From Flavobacterium frigidarium DSM 17623 (GTDB taxonomy: Bacteria > Bacteroidota > Bacteroidia > Flavobacteriales > Flavobacteriaceae), in assembly GCF_000425505.1 (NCBI RefSeq), contig NZ_KE384392.1:288973-352972 (forward strand): a stretch of DNA of 64,000 bases. Reading direction: 5' to 3'. Position numbers and translations under genes: made by a program. The notes beneath the pieces are model-generated. The model was given only the letters and a program-made list of their open reading frames with translations, did no database searches and was not told the DNA's origin. Shown one piece after another: positions 17,938 through 28,100 of the stretch; position 1 is the first letter of the stretch; each line of letters starts with the position of its first letter.

Positions 17938-18148
17938 TGGTAGGAGAATCTAAAATTGTAATTTACATCGCTTTATGCGCTAACGTTGGGATAGATTTAT
18001 TGCTACTGCTTTTACGGAAAGTTCGTCCATGCTTTTTGAAGGTATGTATAGGACGGTTGGCTCAATAAACTAACTATAGCTTCTTTTAGGAATTCATAAA
18101 AGCTAAAAAAAACCGGATGATGCACATCCTTTCGGCTATGGGAAATAG
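17938..18148 (+). pseudogene. Cation diffusion facilitator (CDF) remnant, N-terminal part
   Basis: ATG at 17938 opens VGESKIVIYIALCANVGI, the first helix of CDF metal exporters. After a frameshift near 18000 the sequence continues ATAFTESSSMLFEGMYRTVG and SIN (family: AAFTGSSSMLSEGIHSLVD..N). After a further deletion the strongly conserved DDAHPFGYGK appears at 18116-18145, followed by TAG. The first metal-site block (SxxxxxEGxxSxxD) is damaged and helices 3-6 are gone. Intact homologues would export Zn, Fe or Mn. The remnant lies directly after the broken AI-2E gene. Confidence 0.75.
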
Positions 18149-18158
18149 GAAAATATAA

Positions 18159-18527
<369 letters not shown>

Positions 18528-18673
18528 ATAGTTTTACTTTATAAGCAAGAGACTATTGATAAGGATTTAAAAAAAAGTGTAGCTATATAAAATCCTATAC
18601 TAGCTCTATAACAAAATCACCTATTAATTGTATATTACATAAATCACTTTTTTCAATACTAAAAATAAATCTA

Positions 18674-18719
18674 TTATGCTACTTGTATAATATTGTAACT
18701 ATTGTAAAAAGTAGCATAA
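18674..18719. repeat. Long-spaced perfect inverted repeat
   Basis: TTATGCTACTT at 18674-18684 and AAGTAGCATAA at 18709-18719 are perfect 11-bp inverted copies separated by 24 bp, about 60 bp before the SDR start codon. There is no T-run, so it is not a terminator. A dimeric repressor that loops or contacts two half-sites, or a long-range hairpin in the 5' leader, are the simplest readings. Confidence 0.5.
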
Positions 18720-18779
18720 CCCATTCACCACCTGAGAACTCTAATTTTACAGTATTAAATAATTTATAATACAAGTAAC

Positions 18780-19601
18780 ATGAAGAAGCAAACAATATTT
18801 ATCACAGGAGCTGGATCAGGATTAGGAAAAGGAACAGCAATAGGATTAGCACAACAAGGACACAATGTAATTGCTGCAGTGCATACATGGGAACAAATGT
18901 CTCGATTTAAAGAAGAATTAGCAGACACCGATTATAAAAAACAAATTGAATTAATAAAAATAGATATTCTAGATCCTATTGATCGTAAAAGAGCATGGGA
19001 ATACGATGTAGATATTTTAGTTAACAACGCCGGAAGAGCCGAAACTGGACCTATGGCAGAGATTCCAGTAAACTACCTTAGAGAGGTGATGGAGGTTAAC
19101 ACCTTTGGAACACTTGAATTCTCGCAGCCATTTATTAAAAAAATGGTGAAAAAGAAAAAAGGAAAAGTTATTTTTCTATCGTCAATTGCAGGGCTAGTGA
19201 CTAATCCGTTTTTAGGAGCTTACAATGCATCTAAGCATGCACTTGAAGCTGTAGTGCAATGTTTGCGTGATGAGTTACAACCTTTTGGAGTGACTGTCGC
19301 TACAATTAATCCAGGACCGTTTGAAACTGGCTTCAACGATCGCGCCTATGATTCGTACAAACAATGGTTTGACGAAGACGTGAATTTTACTCCTAAAAAA
19401 GATATCGAAAAAGCAGCGGAACAAATGGGTAAAATGCAATTGGATCCACAAATTATGATTGACAAAATGGTCGAAATCATACCGCAAGAGAAACATAACT
19501 TTAGAACCATACACACTGAGGAATTTGTAGCAATGTGCAAGGAATACCAAGAGCGTCAATATAAAATTCAAACAAATGAAGTTGACGAATCAAAAAAATA
19601 A
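18780..19601 (+). CDS. Short-chain dehydrogenase/reductase
   Basis: The 273-residue protein is a classical SDR. The cofactor motif is TGAGSGLGKG (about residues 8-17). NNAGRAETG lies at about 82-90, the catalytic Ser in FLSSIAG, and Tyr/Lys in YNASKHALEA (about 150-159). The Gly-rich loop without a downstream acidic residue (AVHTWEQM) suggests NADP preference. The C-terminal 60 residues are charged and extended. The substrate is unknown. A long inverted repeat lies in its upstream region, and a strong bidirectional terminator (19637-19670) follows. Confidence 0.88.
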   Translation: MKKQTIFITGAGSGLGKGTAIGLAQQGHNVIAAVHTWEQMSRFKEELADTDYKKQIELIKIDILDPIDRKRAWEYDVDILVNNAGRAETGPMAEIPVNYLREVMEVNTFGTLEFSQPFIKKMVKKKKGKVIFLSSIAGLVTNPFLGAYNASKHALEAVVQCLRDELQPFGVTVATINPGPFETGFNDRAYDSYKQWFDEDVNFTPKKDIEKAAEQMGKMQLDPQIMIDKMVEIIPQEKHNFRTIHTEEFVAMCKEYQERQYKIQTNEVDESKK

Positions 19602-19636
19602 AATTATTAAATTTACACTTTGTAATTAGTTGAAAT

Positions 19637-19670
19637 AAAAATAGCCATCTCATTTGAGATGGCTATTTTT
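19637..19670. terminator. Bidirectional terminator between SDR and DUF1810 genes
   Basis: The arms AAAAATAGCCATCTCA and TGAGATGGCTATTTTT form a perfect 16-bp stem around a 2-base loop, with T-runs reading out on both strands. It can end the SDR gene on the plus strand and the DUF1810 gene on the minus strand. Confidence 0.9.
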
Positions 19671-19726
19671 ATTAAAGTATTTTTATTTTATAAACCTGGT
19701 TTAGAATTAGTTGCAAATACAAGCTA

Positions 19727-20173
19727 TTATACTGCTATTGCAAGTTTTGTATGTATTAAACTTGCCGTTTTTGCATCGATACAACCAAAAAAGAAGGTGT
19801 CAATTACTTCTTGAAAAATAGGGTTTGCATTTTCAGTTTGACTAAATAACGTCATTGATGATAGTAATTTCATCGCACCTAAATCTCCTAAAATACCTTC
19901 GGCTGATTTATTCTTATATTCTAATAATAAGCGCGTAGCTTCGATTAAATTTCTTGAAAGTATTGGGTGCTGCATGTAACGATTTGCTTCGTCTAAATCT
20001 TTGATTCCGTAATAATCAGATAGATTACTTTTTCCTAAACCTCTATATTGTGGAAAAACAAACCACATCCAATGTGTTTCTTTTTTCCCTCTTTTTAACT
20101 CTGATATTGCAGTAGTATATAATTTATTTTGTGCTTCTAAAAAACGTTGTAATTCAATGTTTGAATAAGACAT
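19727..20173 (-). CDS. DUF1810 family protein
   Basis: The 148-residue protein matches the DUF1810 pattern throughout: LQRFLEAQNKLYTTAISELK, RGKKETHWMWFVFPQYRGLG, SDYYGIKDLDEANRYMQHPI, then ILGDLGAMKLLSSMTLF. The family is a small cytosolic alpha-helical protein (YfiT-like fold proposed) of unknown function, found widely in bacteria. It is monocistronic, convergent with the SDR gene and sharing its terminator. About 430 bp of noncoding DNA lie upstream. Confidence 0.85.
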   Translation of the reverse strand: MSYSNIELQRFLEAQNKLYTTAISELKRGKKETHWMWFVFPQYRGLGKSNLSDYYGIKDLDEANRYMQHPILSRNLIEATRLLLEYKNKSAEGILGDLGAMKLLSSMTLFSQTENANPIFQEVIDTFFFGCIDAKTASLIHTKLAIAV

Positions 20174-20605
20174 GATGCTATATTTTAATCTAATTAATTT
20201 TATTGGCTGTACTTAATTGTATTTATTGCCGGGGCAAATTTAAATGAGATTGCAGCAAAATTTCTTACAGTATTTTGGCGTAAGCTTATAACTTTTTAGT
20301 TTTATTATTTTTATCGAATGTACCACCGATAGTGACATTCCGAAGAAAAAGTATAAAAAAACAGTACAATAAAAAGGAAACCCAAATCTAGCTTACTGAC
20401 AATTAAACAATTAGATTTTAAAAAATTTTCTCATTCGAAAAAAAATAGATTTATTTTAAAGCATACCTTCCTAGTTTTAAAAGCTCCTATTATGTAACAA
20501 AAAAAAGCCACAGATCAAACCCTTTAGGATCCAATTAATCTGTGGCTGAATATTTTTTGAAATTAGAATGAAAAACACTAAAAACTTTCTTTCTAAAACG
20601 GAGAA
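20174..20605. other. Intergenic, containing one minus-strand terminator
   Basis: Apart from the terminator at 20506-20547 this stretch is AT-rich noncoding DNA that should carry the DUF1810 promoter. I found no clear TAnnTTTG box at usable distance and no gene remnant. Confidence 0.5.
20506..20547 (-). terminator. Terminator of the FAD/NAD(P)-binding gene
   Basis: AGCCACAGAT at 20506-20515 pairs with ATCTGTGGCT at 20538-20547. The A-rich run on its 5' side becomes a U-run on the minus-strand transcript. It lies about 60 bp after the stop of the gene ending at 20606. Confidence 0.8.
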
Positions 20606-22321
20606 CTATGCTTGTGTAAAAATAGCATTTACTATACGTTGCGAGGTAGCTTCACAAAAATCTAAGCCAGAATAATCTGGATTGAACCCACCTATATAAG
20701 GAACTGCCATAATGTAAATATTTTCATTGAAAGCCCCATAATGATCTAATATTTGAAAATGATCATTAATACTTATTCCAGAAACATTCAGGTAATAATT
20801 CCCCACTTCACCTGACTCCACAAAACTATTCCCGGCATTTATTGCCTCTAAAGCGATCGCTTCTGATTGGTATCTCAATTTTGCTGGGCTAACTGCTTTT
20901 TGCTTTTTTAAACTCTCAAACGGAAAATCTTCATATGATAAATGAGGCTGTCCTACACAATCAATAAATGTTTTATAGTACACCGATTGCAATTTTTTAT
21001 TGTCATCCATAAATTTATAGATAATCCCTCCTTTTTCTTGTGGAATCACTTCACTATCAAAACCAACACCTTCAATTGATAAAATACCAGCGTGATACAA
21101 AGCCATTAATTCGACACATGAGGTTTGAGGAACAAAAGCAATCACAATTGAAATTAAAGGCATTAACACTTTTTGCAAACGTTGCATATCTTCTGCCGAA
21201 AAATATTTTGCAGGATGATTCATGGCAAAACTTAATACCGCTAACATCTCTTTCCAGTAAATAGATTGGTGTCTTTTTATTGATTTTTCGGCTTCGGTAT
21301 ATTCTGCTTTGAGTAATAAAAACGGATCTAGTGTGAGACGTAATTCCATCATTTCGTCCACAAATTCTTCAATAGTTAAATCTTTGATTTTAGCATGAAA
21401 CTCGGGATCTTTGTCTCTAAAAATGTCTTTAAAATCTTTTTGGAACAAATAATCTAAAGATAGAAAACCACCATTTCCTTTTTTATGTAAGTTAATTTCA
21501 TCTTCAGTCAATAAAGAGTCATTTGATAAATGAGAATCTTCTAAGTGAAATCTAACAGCAGGTAGCAATCCACCTCTAGAGTGCATCACCATTTTTAGCT
21601 CACTACTTTCTTCATTCAAAGTGTAGGTGAGATTTCCGTTTTCCTCTTTATAAAAAGTTCCATTCTCTCTAGCAAGTGTTCGTATGGCATCTACAGCGGT
21701 TAGTGAAGCACCTCTAATTGCAACCGCATGATTCAATTTCAGCGCTACTTTTGTAGGTGGATAAGGCGAATCAAAACAGCCCTCAAATTTCCCTTCAAAA
21801 CGAGAAGGCCAAGAGTGACCTGTGCAAATCACCACATCGTCAAATCTTATTTTTTCATTTGATGTAGATACCCAAACCGCTTTATTTTCTTGATCATAAT
21901 CAATATCGATCACCGGACTTTCGTAGCGAACGTGCGTTTCAATGCCTAATTTTGTGGCAATATCTCGTAGTAAATCAAATTGAGCCGTCAGATAATAGCC
22001 AAAAAGCAATCGAGGCAACACTTTATACTCATTAAAATTAACAATATCGATATTAAATCTTTCAAGCAATTCTTGTGGCACTGTTTGCAGCCATTCCCCT
22101 ATTGATGTGACTAATTCTGGCGTTTCATTATCAGAAATATTAGTCACATGTTCGTCATTTGCACCTTCTGTACTATATGGCATTCCAGACCCTAAAATAG
22201 CTTTCTTTTCAAAAATTTCTACTTCAAAATTTGTTTCTCCTGTTTCTAATAATCTTTTATAAAGAAATAGTCCGCTAGGGCCCCCTCCTACTATCGCAAT
22301 GCGTCTTTTAGCTCTCATCAA
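20606..22321 (-). CDS. Large FAD/NAD(P)-binding protein
   Basis: The 571-residue protein opens with the dinucleotide-binding fingerprint RRIAIVGGGPSGLFLYKRLL, then FEKKAILGSGMPYSTEGAND. It matches the FAD_NAD_binding_9 group (HI0933/EssNA-like proteins with GxGMPYS). A second conserved patch is VVICTGHSWPSRFEG. The C-terminal part has DCVGQPHLSYEDFPF and ends GGFNPDYSGLDFCEATSQRI. Members are putative flavoprotein monooxygenases or dehydrogenases with unknown substrates. It is monocistronic with a terminator downstream and about 500 bp of noncoding DNA upstream. Confidence 0.8.
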   Translation of the reverse strand: MMRAKRRIAIVGGGPSGLFLYKRLLETGETNFEVEIFEKKAILGSGMPYSTEGANDEHVTNISDNETPELVTSIGEWLQTVPQELLERFNIDIVNFNEYKVLPRLLFGYYLTAQFDLLRDIATKLGIETHVRYESPVIDIDYDQENKAVWVSTSNEKIRFDDVVICTGHSWPSRFEGKFEGCFDSPYPPTKVALKLNHAVAIRGASLTAVDAIRTLARENGTFYKEENGNLTYTLNEESSELKMVMHSRGGLLPAVRFHLEDSHLSNDSLLTEDEINLHKKGNGGFLSLDYLFQKDFKDIFRDKDPEFHAKIKDLTIEEFVDEMMELRLTLDPFLLLKAEYTEAEKSIKRHQSIYWKEMLAVLSFAMNHPAKYFSAEDMQRLQKVLMPLISIVIAFVPQTSCVELMALYHAGILSIEGVGFDSEVIPQEKGGIIYKFMDDNKKLQSVYYKTFIDCVGQPHLSYEDFPFESLKKQKAVSPAKLRYQSEAIALEAINAGNSFVESGEVGNYYLNVSGISINDHFQILDHYGAFNENIYIMAVPYIGGFNPDYSGLDFCEATSQRIVNAIFTQA

Positions 22322-22804
22322 TTGTTGAAATATGTTAGTTGCTTTTTTTACTTTTATCTAAATAATAATTCTCTGAATTATAAATGATTAAAAGAGATAA
22401 TTTGAATTATTGATTTGGTATAATTGCCGTTTTTTTTCGAATAAAAAAATAGCAATATTCAATAAATTAATCCTACTATGTCACTATAAAATGTTAGTCA
22501 AGCAACATTTAAAAACAAATCATTTTATGTCTTTTTATACACTATAAAAGTAATCGAACACTACTATTTGTATTTATGAGATTTGGCTATAATTTTATAA
22601 AATTTAAGAGAAGTAAAACCTTAATACTATTAAAAAATAGTTATTTTCAAGAACAGCTTTGATATGATTTTATTTTTTTAATTCGAAGGGTCAAAAAATA
22701 CTTAAATGCTATTTTTAGCAACTTTTTTTAAGGGAAGTTCAATATAAATTATAATATTAATTCATTTTTAACATAATATTGCTAGGCTATCTATTGCAAA
22801 ATTC
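22322..22804. other. Long AT-rich intergenic region
   Basis: About 480 bp separate the divergent FAD-protein and histone-like genes. The sequence is extremely A+T-rich with no conserved frame, hairpin or remnant that I could recognise. The histone-gene promoter lies at its right edge. Confidence 0.5.
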
Positions 22805-22812
22805 TATTTTTG
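22805..22812 (+). promoter_or_regulatory. -7 box of the histone-like gene
   Basis: TATTTTTG matches the Bacteroidetes -7 consensus TAnnTTTG. A TTG about 19 bp upstream could serve as -33 element. Transcription would start about 20 bp before the ATG at 22837. Confidence 0.6.
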
Positions 22813-22836
22813 CTATTCAATTATAATATTAAAAAT

Positions 22837-23013
22837 ATGAAAGAGTTAGTAGCAAAAATTAATGCTGAATTTGAAACATTTACTGCAGAAACAGAATCTC
22901 TAATCGAAAAAGGAGTTAAAGCTGCTGGAGCAAGAGCACGTAAATCAACTTTAGAAATGGAAAAAATGCTAAAGGAATTTAGAAAACTTTCTATTGAGGA
23001 GTCTAAAAAATAA
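22837..23013 (+). CDS. Histone H1-like (Hc1-type) small protein
   Basis: The 58-residue protein starts at the ATG at 22837; the frame upstream is noncoding. It reads MKELVAKINAEFETFTAETE, then LIEKGVKAAGARARKSTLEM and a Lys-rich helix ending EESKK. This is the short Bacteroidetes form of the Hc1 histone-like family: a single amphipathic helical unit rich in Lys and Ala, without the long Lys/Pro tail of chlamydial Hc1. It is predicted to bind DNA non-specifically, but direct evidence for the short form is limited. A terminator follows immediately. Confidence 0.8.
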   Translation: MKELVAKINAEFETFTAETESLIEKGVKAAGARARKSTLEMEKMLKEFRKLSIEESKK

Positions 23014-23024
23014 TTCCTTTTATT

Positions 23025-23059
23025 AAAAAGTCCTTAGTGAAAGCTAAGGACTTTTTTTT
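23025..23059 (+). terminator. Terminator of the histone-like gene
   Basis: AAAAAGTCCTTAG and CTAAGGACTTTTT form a 13-bp stem with a 6-nt loop followed by a run of T, 12 bp after the stop codon. It may also serve the convergent regulator gene ending at 23094. Confidence 0.9.
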
Positions 23060-23093
23060 TGTGCTTTAAATAGCAAATTTTGAGTAAATATCA

Positions 23094-23861
23094 TTAGGCT
23101 AATTTTTCTTTTACTTCCCTCACCTCTCTTCTTAGATCCATCAAAACGTCTTTTAAACTCTCTGGAGTAAGATCATCTGGCGTAAATTCTTCTGTCGCGA
23201 GACTACAAGCAAATTCCCAAATCTCCAATATTTCTGAAGCTTTTACTTCGTATGATTTGTAATACGTATTGTCAGAGTGAAGCACTAAGGCATTTTTACC
23301 ATTCTTGTTGAGCCTTTTATAAACAATACCTTCGTTTTTTGTAAGCAGGATATATGTTTTGCCATCTCTTACTTCGCCCAAGCTTTCTACATAACGGCCT
23401 ACAATGTAAAACCCGCTTTTATGAGGAGGCATTGAGTCACCATCGACAGGGAAAGCTCTAAATTTTCCGTTGCGCAACCATGGTAATGATATTTGTTGTA
23501 AATTCTCAATAAACTCAGGATCTGAATAACCCGAAAGATATCCTGCACGAGCTTTATGCGGAATGATTTCGATAAAATTATCTCCATCTTTATTTACTGT
23601 TATGGGCAATAAAATACGATTATCTTCTAGTTTCAATAACTCATCGATAGGTACTTTTCGAACATCTACAGATAGTAACAAATCGATGCTAATGTGATAA
23701 TATTGCGCTATCTTTTTTAAAATATCATAAGGCGCCTCTGAGGTTCCGTCTTCATATTTCACATAGCGTCCGCGAGTTATAGCCAATGATTCTGCTAATT
23801 TCTCTTGCGAAATTTTCCTTTTAATCCTTAGATTTCTAATGTTGTCAGAAAATATAGACAT
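23094..23861 (-). CDS. LexA-like repressor: XRE helix-turn-helix plus S24 peptidase
   Basis: The 255-residue protein has an XRE-type HTH at residues 5-60 (KISQEKLAESLAITRGRYVK) and a C-terminal S24/LexA-type domain. A candidate autocleavage site Ala106-Gly107 (KARAGY), the nucleophile Ser143 (GDSMPP) and Lys182 (VYKRL) are all present. Their spacing (36 and 39 residues) is close to that of E. coli LexA (cleavage at 84/85, Ser119, Lys156). A Lys/Glu-rich helical tail (about 225-255) may aid dimerisation. It is divergent from dinB with an 86-bp gap holding repeated half-sites, so it very probably represses itself and the dinB-dnaE-alkB cassette and is inactivated by self-cleavage after DNA damage. 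The regulation is inference. Confidence 0.88.
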   Translation of the reverse strand: MSIFSDNIRNLRIKRKISQEKLAESLAITRGRYVKYEDGTSEAPYDILKKIAQYYHISIDLLLSVDVRKVPIDELLKLEDNRILLPITVNKDGDNFIEIIPHKARAGYLSGYSDPEFIENLQQISLPWLRNGKFRAFPVDGDSMPPHKSGFYIVGRYVESLGEVRDGKTYILLTKNEGIVYKRLNKNGKNALVLHSDNTYYKSYEVKASEILEIWEFACSLATEEFTPDDLTPESLKDVLMDLRREVREVKEKLA

Positions 23862-23866
23862 GATCT

Positions 23867-23926
23867 TTTTGTTATAATTTGTAACAACAAATGTAACTCT
23901 TTTTGTTACAATCCGTACTAATTTTG
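23867..23926. promoter_or_regulatory. Divergent promoters with overlapping operator half-sites
   Basis: On the plus strand TAATTTTG (23919-23926) is a -7 box for dinB. On the minus strand TACATTTG (complement of 23888-23895) is a -7 box for the repressor gene. Around them lie TTGTAAC (23879-23885) and GTTACAA (23905-23911), an inverted pair, plus an extra GTAAC (23893-23897) and a related TTTTTGTTATAA on the left. Any protein bound to the pair would cover both promoters. Site positions are read from the sequence; function is inferred. Confidence 0.65.
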
Positions 23927-23947
23927 CTTTTTATAAATCAAAAAATA

Positions 23948-25132
23948 ATGAGCAGAGCAATCGTACATATGGATTTAGACACTTTTTTTGTCTCTTGCGA
24001 ACGCTTAATAAATTCGCAATTAGAAGGAATTCCTTTGATTATAGGCGGTGGAGACCGTGGCGTAGTGGCATCTTGTTCTTATGAAGCTAGGCGTTTTGGT
24101 GTGCGCTCTGCCATGCCTATCGCAATGGCTTTAAAACTGTGTCCGCAAGCAAAAATTGTAAAAGGTGATATGGAGCGTTATTCACAATTATCACATGATG
24201 TCACAGAAGTTATCAATGAAAAAGCGCCTATCGTAGAAAAAGCAAGTATTGACGAATTCTATCTTGATATCACGGGAATGGATCGTTTTCATGGCGCTTA
24301 TAAATGGACAAATGAACTAGCGGAACGCGTGGTTAAAGAAACCGGTTTACCTATAAGTTTTGCACTATCTATTAATAAAACGGTTTCTAAAATAGCCACT
24401 GGAGAAGGGAAACCCATGGGAAACCTTGAAATATCCGAGGATCAAGTTCGTCCCTTTTTGAATCCGTTGTCGATTCAAAAAATTCCCATGGTAGGCGATG
24501 TTACTTTTCAACTATTGTCACGTATTGGGATTAGAAAAATACAAACTTTAGCCGAAATGCCTGCTGAAGTATTACACAGGATGATTGGAAAAAATGGATT
24601 GGAGATTTGGAAAAAAGCCAATGGCGTTGACAATCAAGCGGTAGAACCTTATACCGAAAGAAAATCAATTACTACAGAGCATACTTTCTCTGAAGATACA
24701 ATTAATATGGCGCAATTAAAATCAGTGCTTTCTGGTATGGTAGAAAAATTAGCTTTTCAGCTTCGTTCAGAGCAATGGCTTACATCGACAGTGGTTGTTA
24801 AAATACGCTACGCCAATTTTGATACAGAAACCAAACAAAGTAAAATCGCTTATACCTCTGCTGATCATCAGCTTCACGATAAGGTGATGGAGCTATTTGA
24901 AAAACTATATCAAAGACGCATGCGGTTGCGCTTAGTGGGAATCCGTTTTAGTGGTTTGGTACATGGAACTTACCAAATAAATCTTTTTGAGGATACTCAA
25001 GAAATGCTTTCGCTTTATACTGCTATGGATTATTTAAAAGGCAGGTATGGCTTTGACGCAGTTATGCGATGTGCTGGTGCAGCGCTAAAACCAAATACTA
25101 AAAACGAAATATTAAATAGAAAACACAATTAA
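23948..25132 (+). CDS. dinB: Y-family DNA polymerase IV
   Basis: I choose the ATG at 23948 (394 residues), because the protein then starts directly with the palm: MSRAIVHMDLDTFFVSCERL. The catalytic acidic residues are in HMDLDTFF (Asp9) and KASIDEFYLDI (about 101-111). The helix-hairpin-helix thumb (IQKIPMVGDVTFQLLSRIGI) and little-finger domain follow. QINLF at residues 343-347 resembles a beta-clamp-binding peptide. The enzyme carries out error-prone bypass of DNA lesions. It is first in a three-gene cassette, with a 15-bp gap to the dnaE-type gene, and is probably controlled by the divergent S24 repressor. Confidence 0.93.
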   Translation: MSRAIVHMDLDTFFVSCERLINSQLEGIPLIIGGGDRGVVASCSYEARRFGVRSAMPIAMALKLCPQAKIVKGDMERYSQLSHDVTEVINEKAPIVEKASIDEFYLDITGMDRFHGAYKWTNELAERVVKETGLPISFALSINKTVSKIATGEGKPMGNLEISEDQVRPFLNPLSIQKIPMVGDVTFQLLSRIGIRKIQTLAEMPAEVLHRMIGKNGLEIWKKANGVDNQAVEPYTERKSITTEHTFSEDTINMAQLKSVLSGMVEKLAFQLRSEQWLTSTVVVKIRYANFDTETKQSKIAYTSADHQLHDKVMELFEKLYQRRMRLRLVGIRFSGLVHGTYQINLFEDTQEMLSLYTAMDYLKGRYGFDAVMRCAGAALKPNTKNEILNRKHN

Positions 25133-25147
25133 AATTTAAAGCATACA

Positions 25148-28100
25148 ATGTATTTAAACTGTCACTCTTATCATTCTTTACGATACGGCACTATTCCGCT
25201 TGACGATCTCATTAATCACGGAATCAAGGCGGGAGTAACAGCCATGGCATTAACTGATATTAATACGGTTACTGGAATTTATGATTTTATTAGTGCATGT
25301 AAAAAAGTGAATATAAAACCCCTCGTAGGGATCGAATTTAGATCAGGAAATGATTTGAGATACATTGGTCTAGCTAAAAACAAAGAAGGACTTGCTGCAA
25401 TGAATCGGTTTTTAACGGCACATAATTTCAGTGGTGAACCATTGCCTATTGTTGCGCCTCAATGGGAAGGCGTAATTATACTGTATACATTTGAAAGTGC
25501 GCCTGAAGTATTAAGTGAAAATGAATATATTGGTGTGAGACCCGAAGAAGTAAATAAATTATATTCGAAAGAATGGAACGCCAAGTTATCTAAGATGGTT
25601 GTGTTGCAACCAGTGACTTTTCGAACAAAAACCGAATTCAATTTGCATAAAATATTGAGAGCAATTGATACTAACACCGTACTTTCAAAACTCACCGAAA
25701 AGGATTATGCAAAAAGTACTGAGGTAATGATCACTATGGAAACATTGTTACATGCCTATCAAAATTATCCTGAAATAATTGTAAATACGCAATCAATTAT
25801 CAAGCAATGTAATTTTGAATTTGACTTTTCGGTTCCAAAAAATAAAAAGCACTATACTAAATCTAAAAAGAATGACATTGCTTTGCTTACACGATTGGCA
25901 AAAATAGGTCTTAAATGGCGTTATGGAGAAAACAATCAAGAAGCCATAGACCGCATAGAAAAAGAGCTAAAAGTGATTGACCAACTCGATTTTAGCGGAT
26001 ACTTCTTAATCAACTTTGACATTGTGAGGTACAGTAATAGTCAAGGTTTTTTACACATAGGTCGTGGTAGTGGTGCCAACAGTATTATTGCTTACTGCTT
26101 GGGAATTACTGCAATTTGTCCTCTTGAACTCGATTTGTATTTTGAACGTTTTCTAAATTTAAACCGAAAAAGTCCTCCTGATTTTGATATCGACTGGAGT
26201 TGGAAAGAACGAGATATTATTCTAGAATATATTTTTAGACGTTATGGCAAAGAGCACGTCGCTTTTTGTGGCACAAATGTGGAATTTAAATACCGTTCAA
26301 TCTTTAGAGAAGTGGGAAAGGTTTTTGGTTTACCCAAAGAAGAACTAGATGTGCTAGCCAAGAATCCAACCAAGTTGCAACCCAACAACACTATCGTAAA
26401 ATTAGTACAAAAATATGGAAAATTACTCGAAAAATACCCCAACCAACGCAGCATGCATTCTTGCGGAATTTTAATTTCTGAAGAACCAATTACTAATTAT
26501 ACGCCTTTAGAAATGCCTCCAAAAGGCTTTCCTATTGTGCTTTTTGACATGCATATTGCCGAATCTATAGGTTTTGAAAAATTTGATATTTTAAGCCAAC
26601 GAGGAATTGGACATATCGATGAAAGTGTGAAGCTTATTGCTAAGAATAAAGGAATTCATGTTGACATTAGAAACACCAATTTATCAAAAAACGAAGCAGT
26701 GGCAAATGCCGCACTTTCACAAGGAAACACAATAGGTTGTTTTTATATCGAAAGTCCCGCTATGAGGGGATTATTGCGACGATTAAAATGCAGTGATTAC
26801 AAAACTCTTGTAGCTGCTTCTTCTATAATACGTCCCGGCGTAGCACAATCAGGAATGATGAAGGAATACATTTACCGCCACAATCACCCTGATAAATTTG
26901 AATACTTTCATTCCGTTTTTAAAGAACAATTAGGAGAGACCTATGGCATCATGGTGTATCAAGAAGATGTGATAAAAATTGCTTTGCATTATGGTGGCCT
27001 TCCCGCTGCAGATGGAGATATCCTGCGACGTGCCATGAGCGGAAAAGGACGCTCACTAGATGCTCTTAAAAAAGTAAAAGACAACTTCTTTGCTTGTTGT
27101 GCCATCAAAGGGCATCCTCTTGCTCTTAGCGAAGAAATTTACCGGCAGATAGAATCTTTTGCTGGATATTCTTTTTGCAAAGCGCATTCGGCTTCTTACG
27201 CCGTTGAGAGTTATCAAAGTTTGTATTTAAAAGTGTATTATCCTATCGAATTCATGGTCGCTGTAATTAATAATCAAGGTGGTTTTTATCGAACAGAGGT
27301 TTATGTTCATGAAGCACGCATGGCTGGAGCAACCGTGAATAATCCTTGTGTGAACAACAGTGAATACACTACTACAGTGTGTGGCAAAGAAGTCTATTTA
27401 GGTTTTCAGCATTTACTAGGAATAAATACGGCTGTAGCATTAAATATTGTCTCTGAACGAGAAAATAATGGACCGTATCAATCACTAGATGATTTTATAA
27501 ACCGAATTCCCATTGGACTTGAAAACATTAAAATATTAATTTTTATTGGTGCCTTTAAGTTTACCAATAAAACAAAAAACCAACTCCTAATTTTAGCTAG
27601 TTTGCGGTACAACTCGCCTATACCTTCTACTAATTTACTTTTATTGCAAGAACCTACAAAGGAATTTGTGTTGCCTAAATTAGATCACGATCCACTGGAA
27701 GATGCTTTTGACGAAATCGAGTTACTAAGTTTTCCGGTTTCCTACACTCCTTTTGAATTGTTGCAAACAAAGTTTAGAGGTGATGTCATGGCAAAACAAA
27801 TGATACACCACCATAAAAAACAAGTGCGTCTACTCGCCTATTTAATTTCGAGAAAACAAGTACCTACAAAAAGAGGGACTATGTATTTTGGGACTTGGAT
27901 TGATGTAGAAGGAACTTATTTTGACACCACACATTTTCCCGATAATTTATTGCAGTATCCCTTTGAGGGCGGTGGTTGTTACTTATTATTAGGGACGGTA
28001 GAGGTAGATTATCACTTTCCCACGATTACTATAAGTAAAATGGCTCGAATGCCTTTTGTTCCTGATCCAAGATATTCTGATGCTAAAGACCATCAATTTA

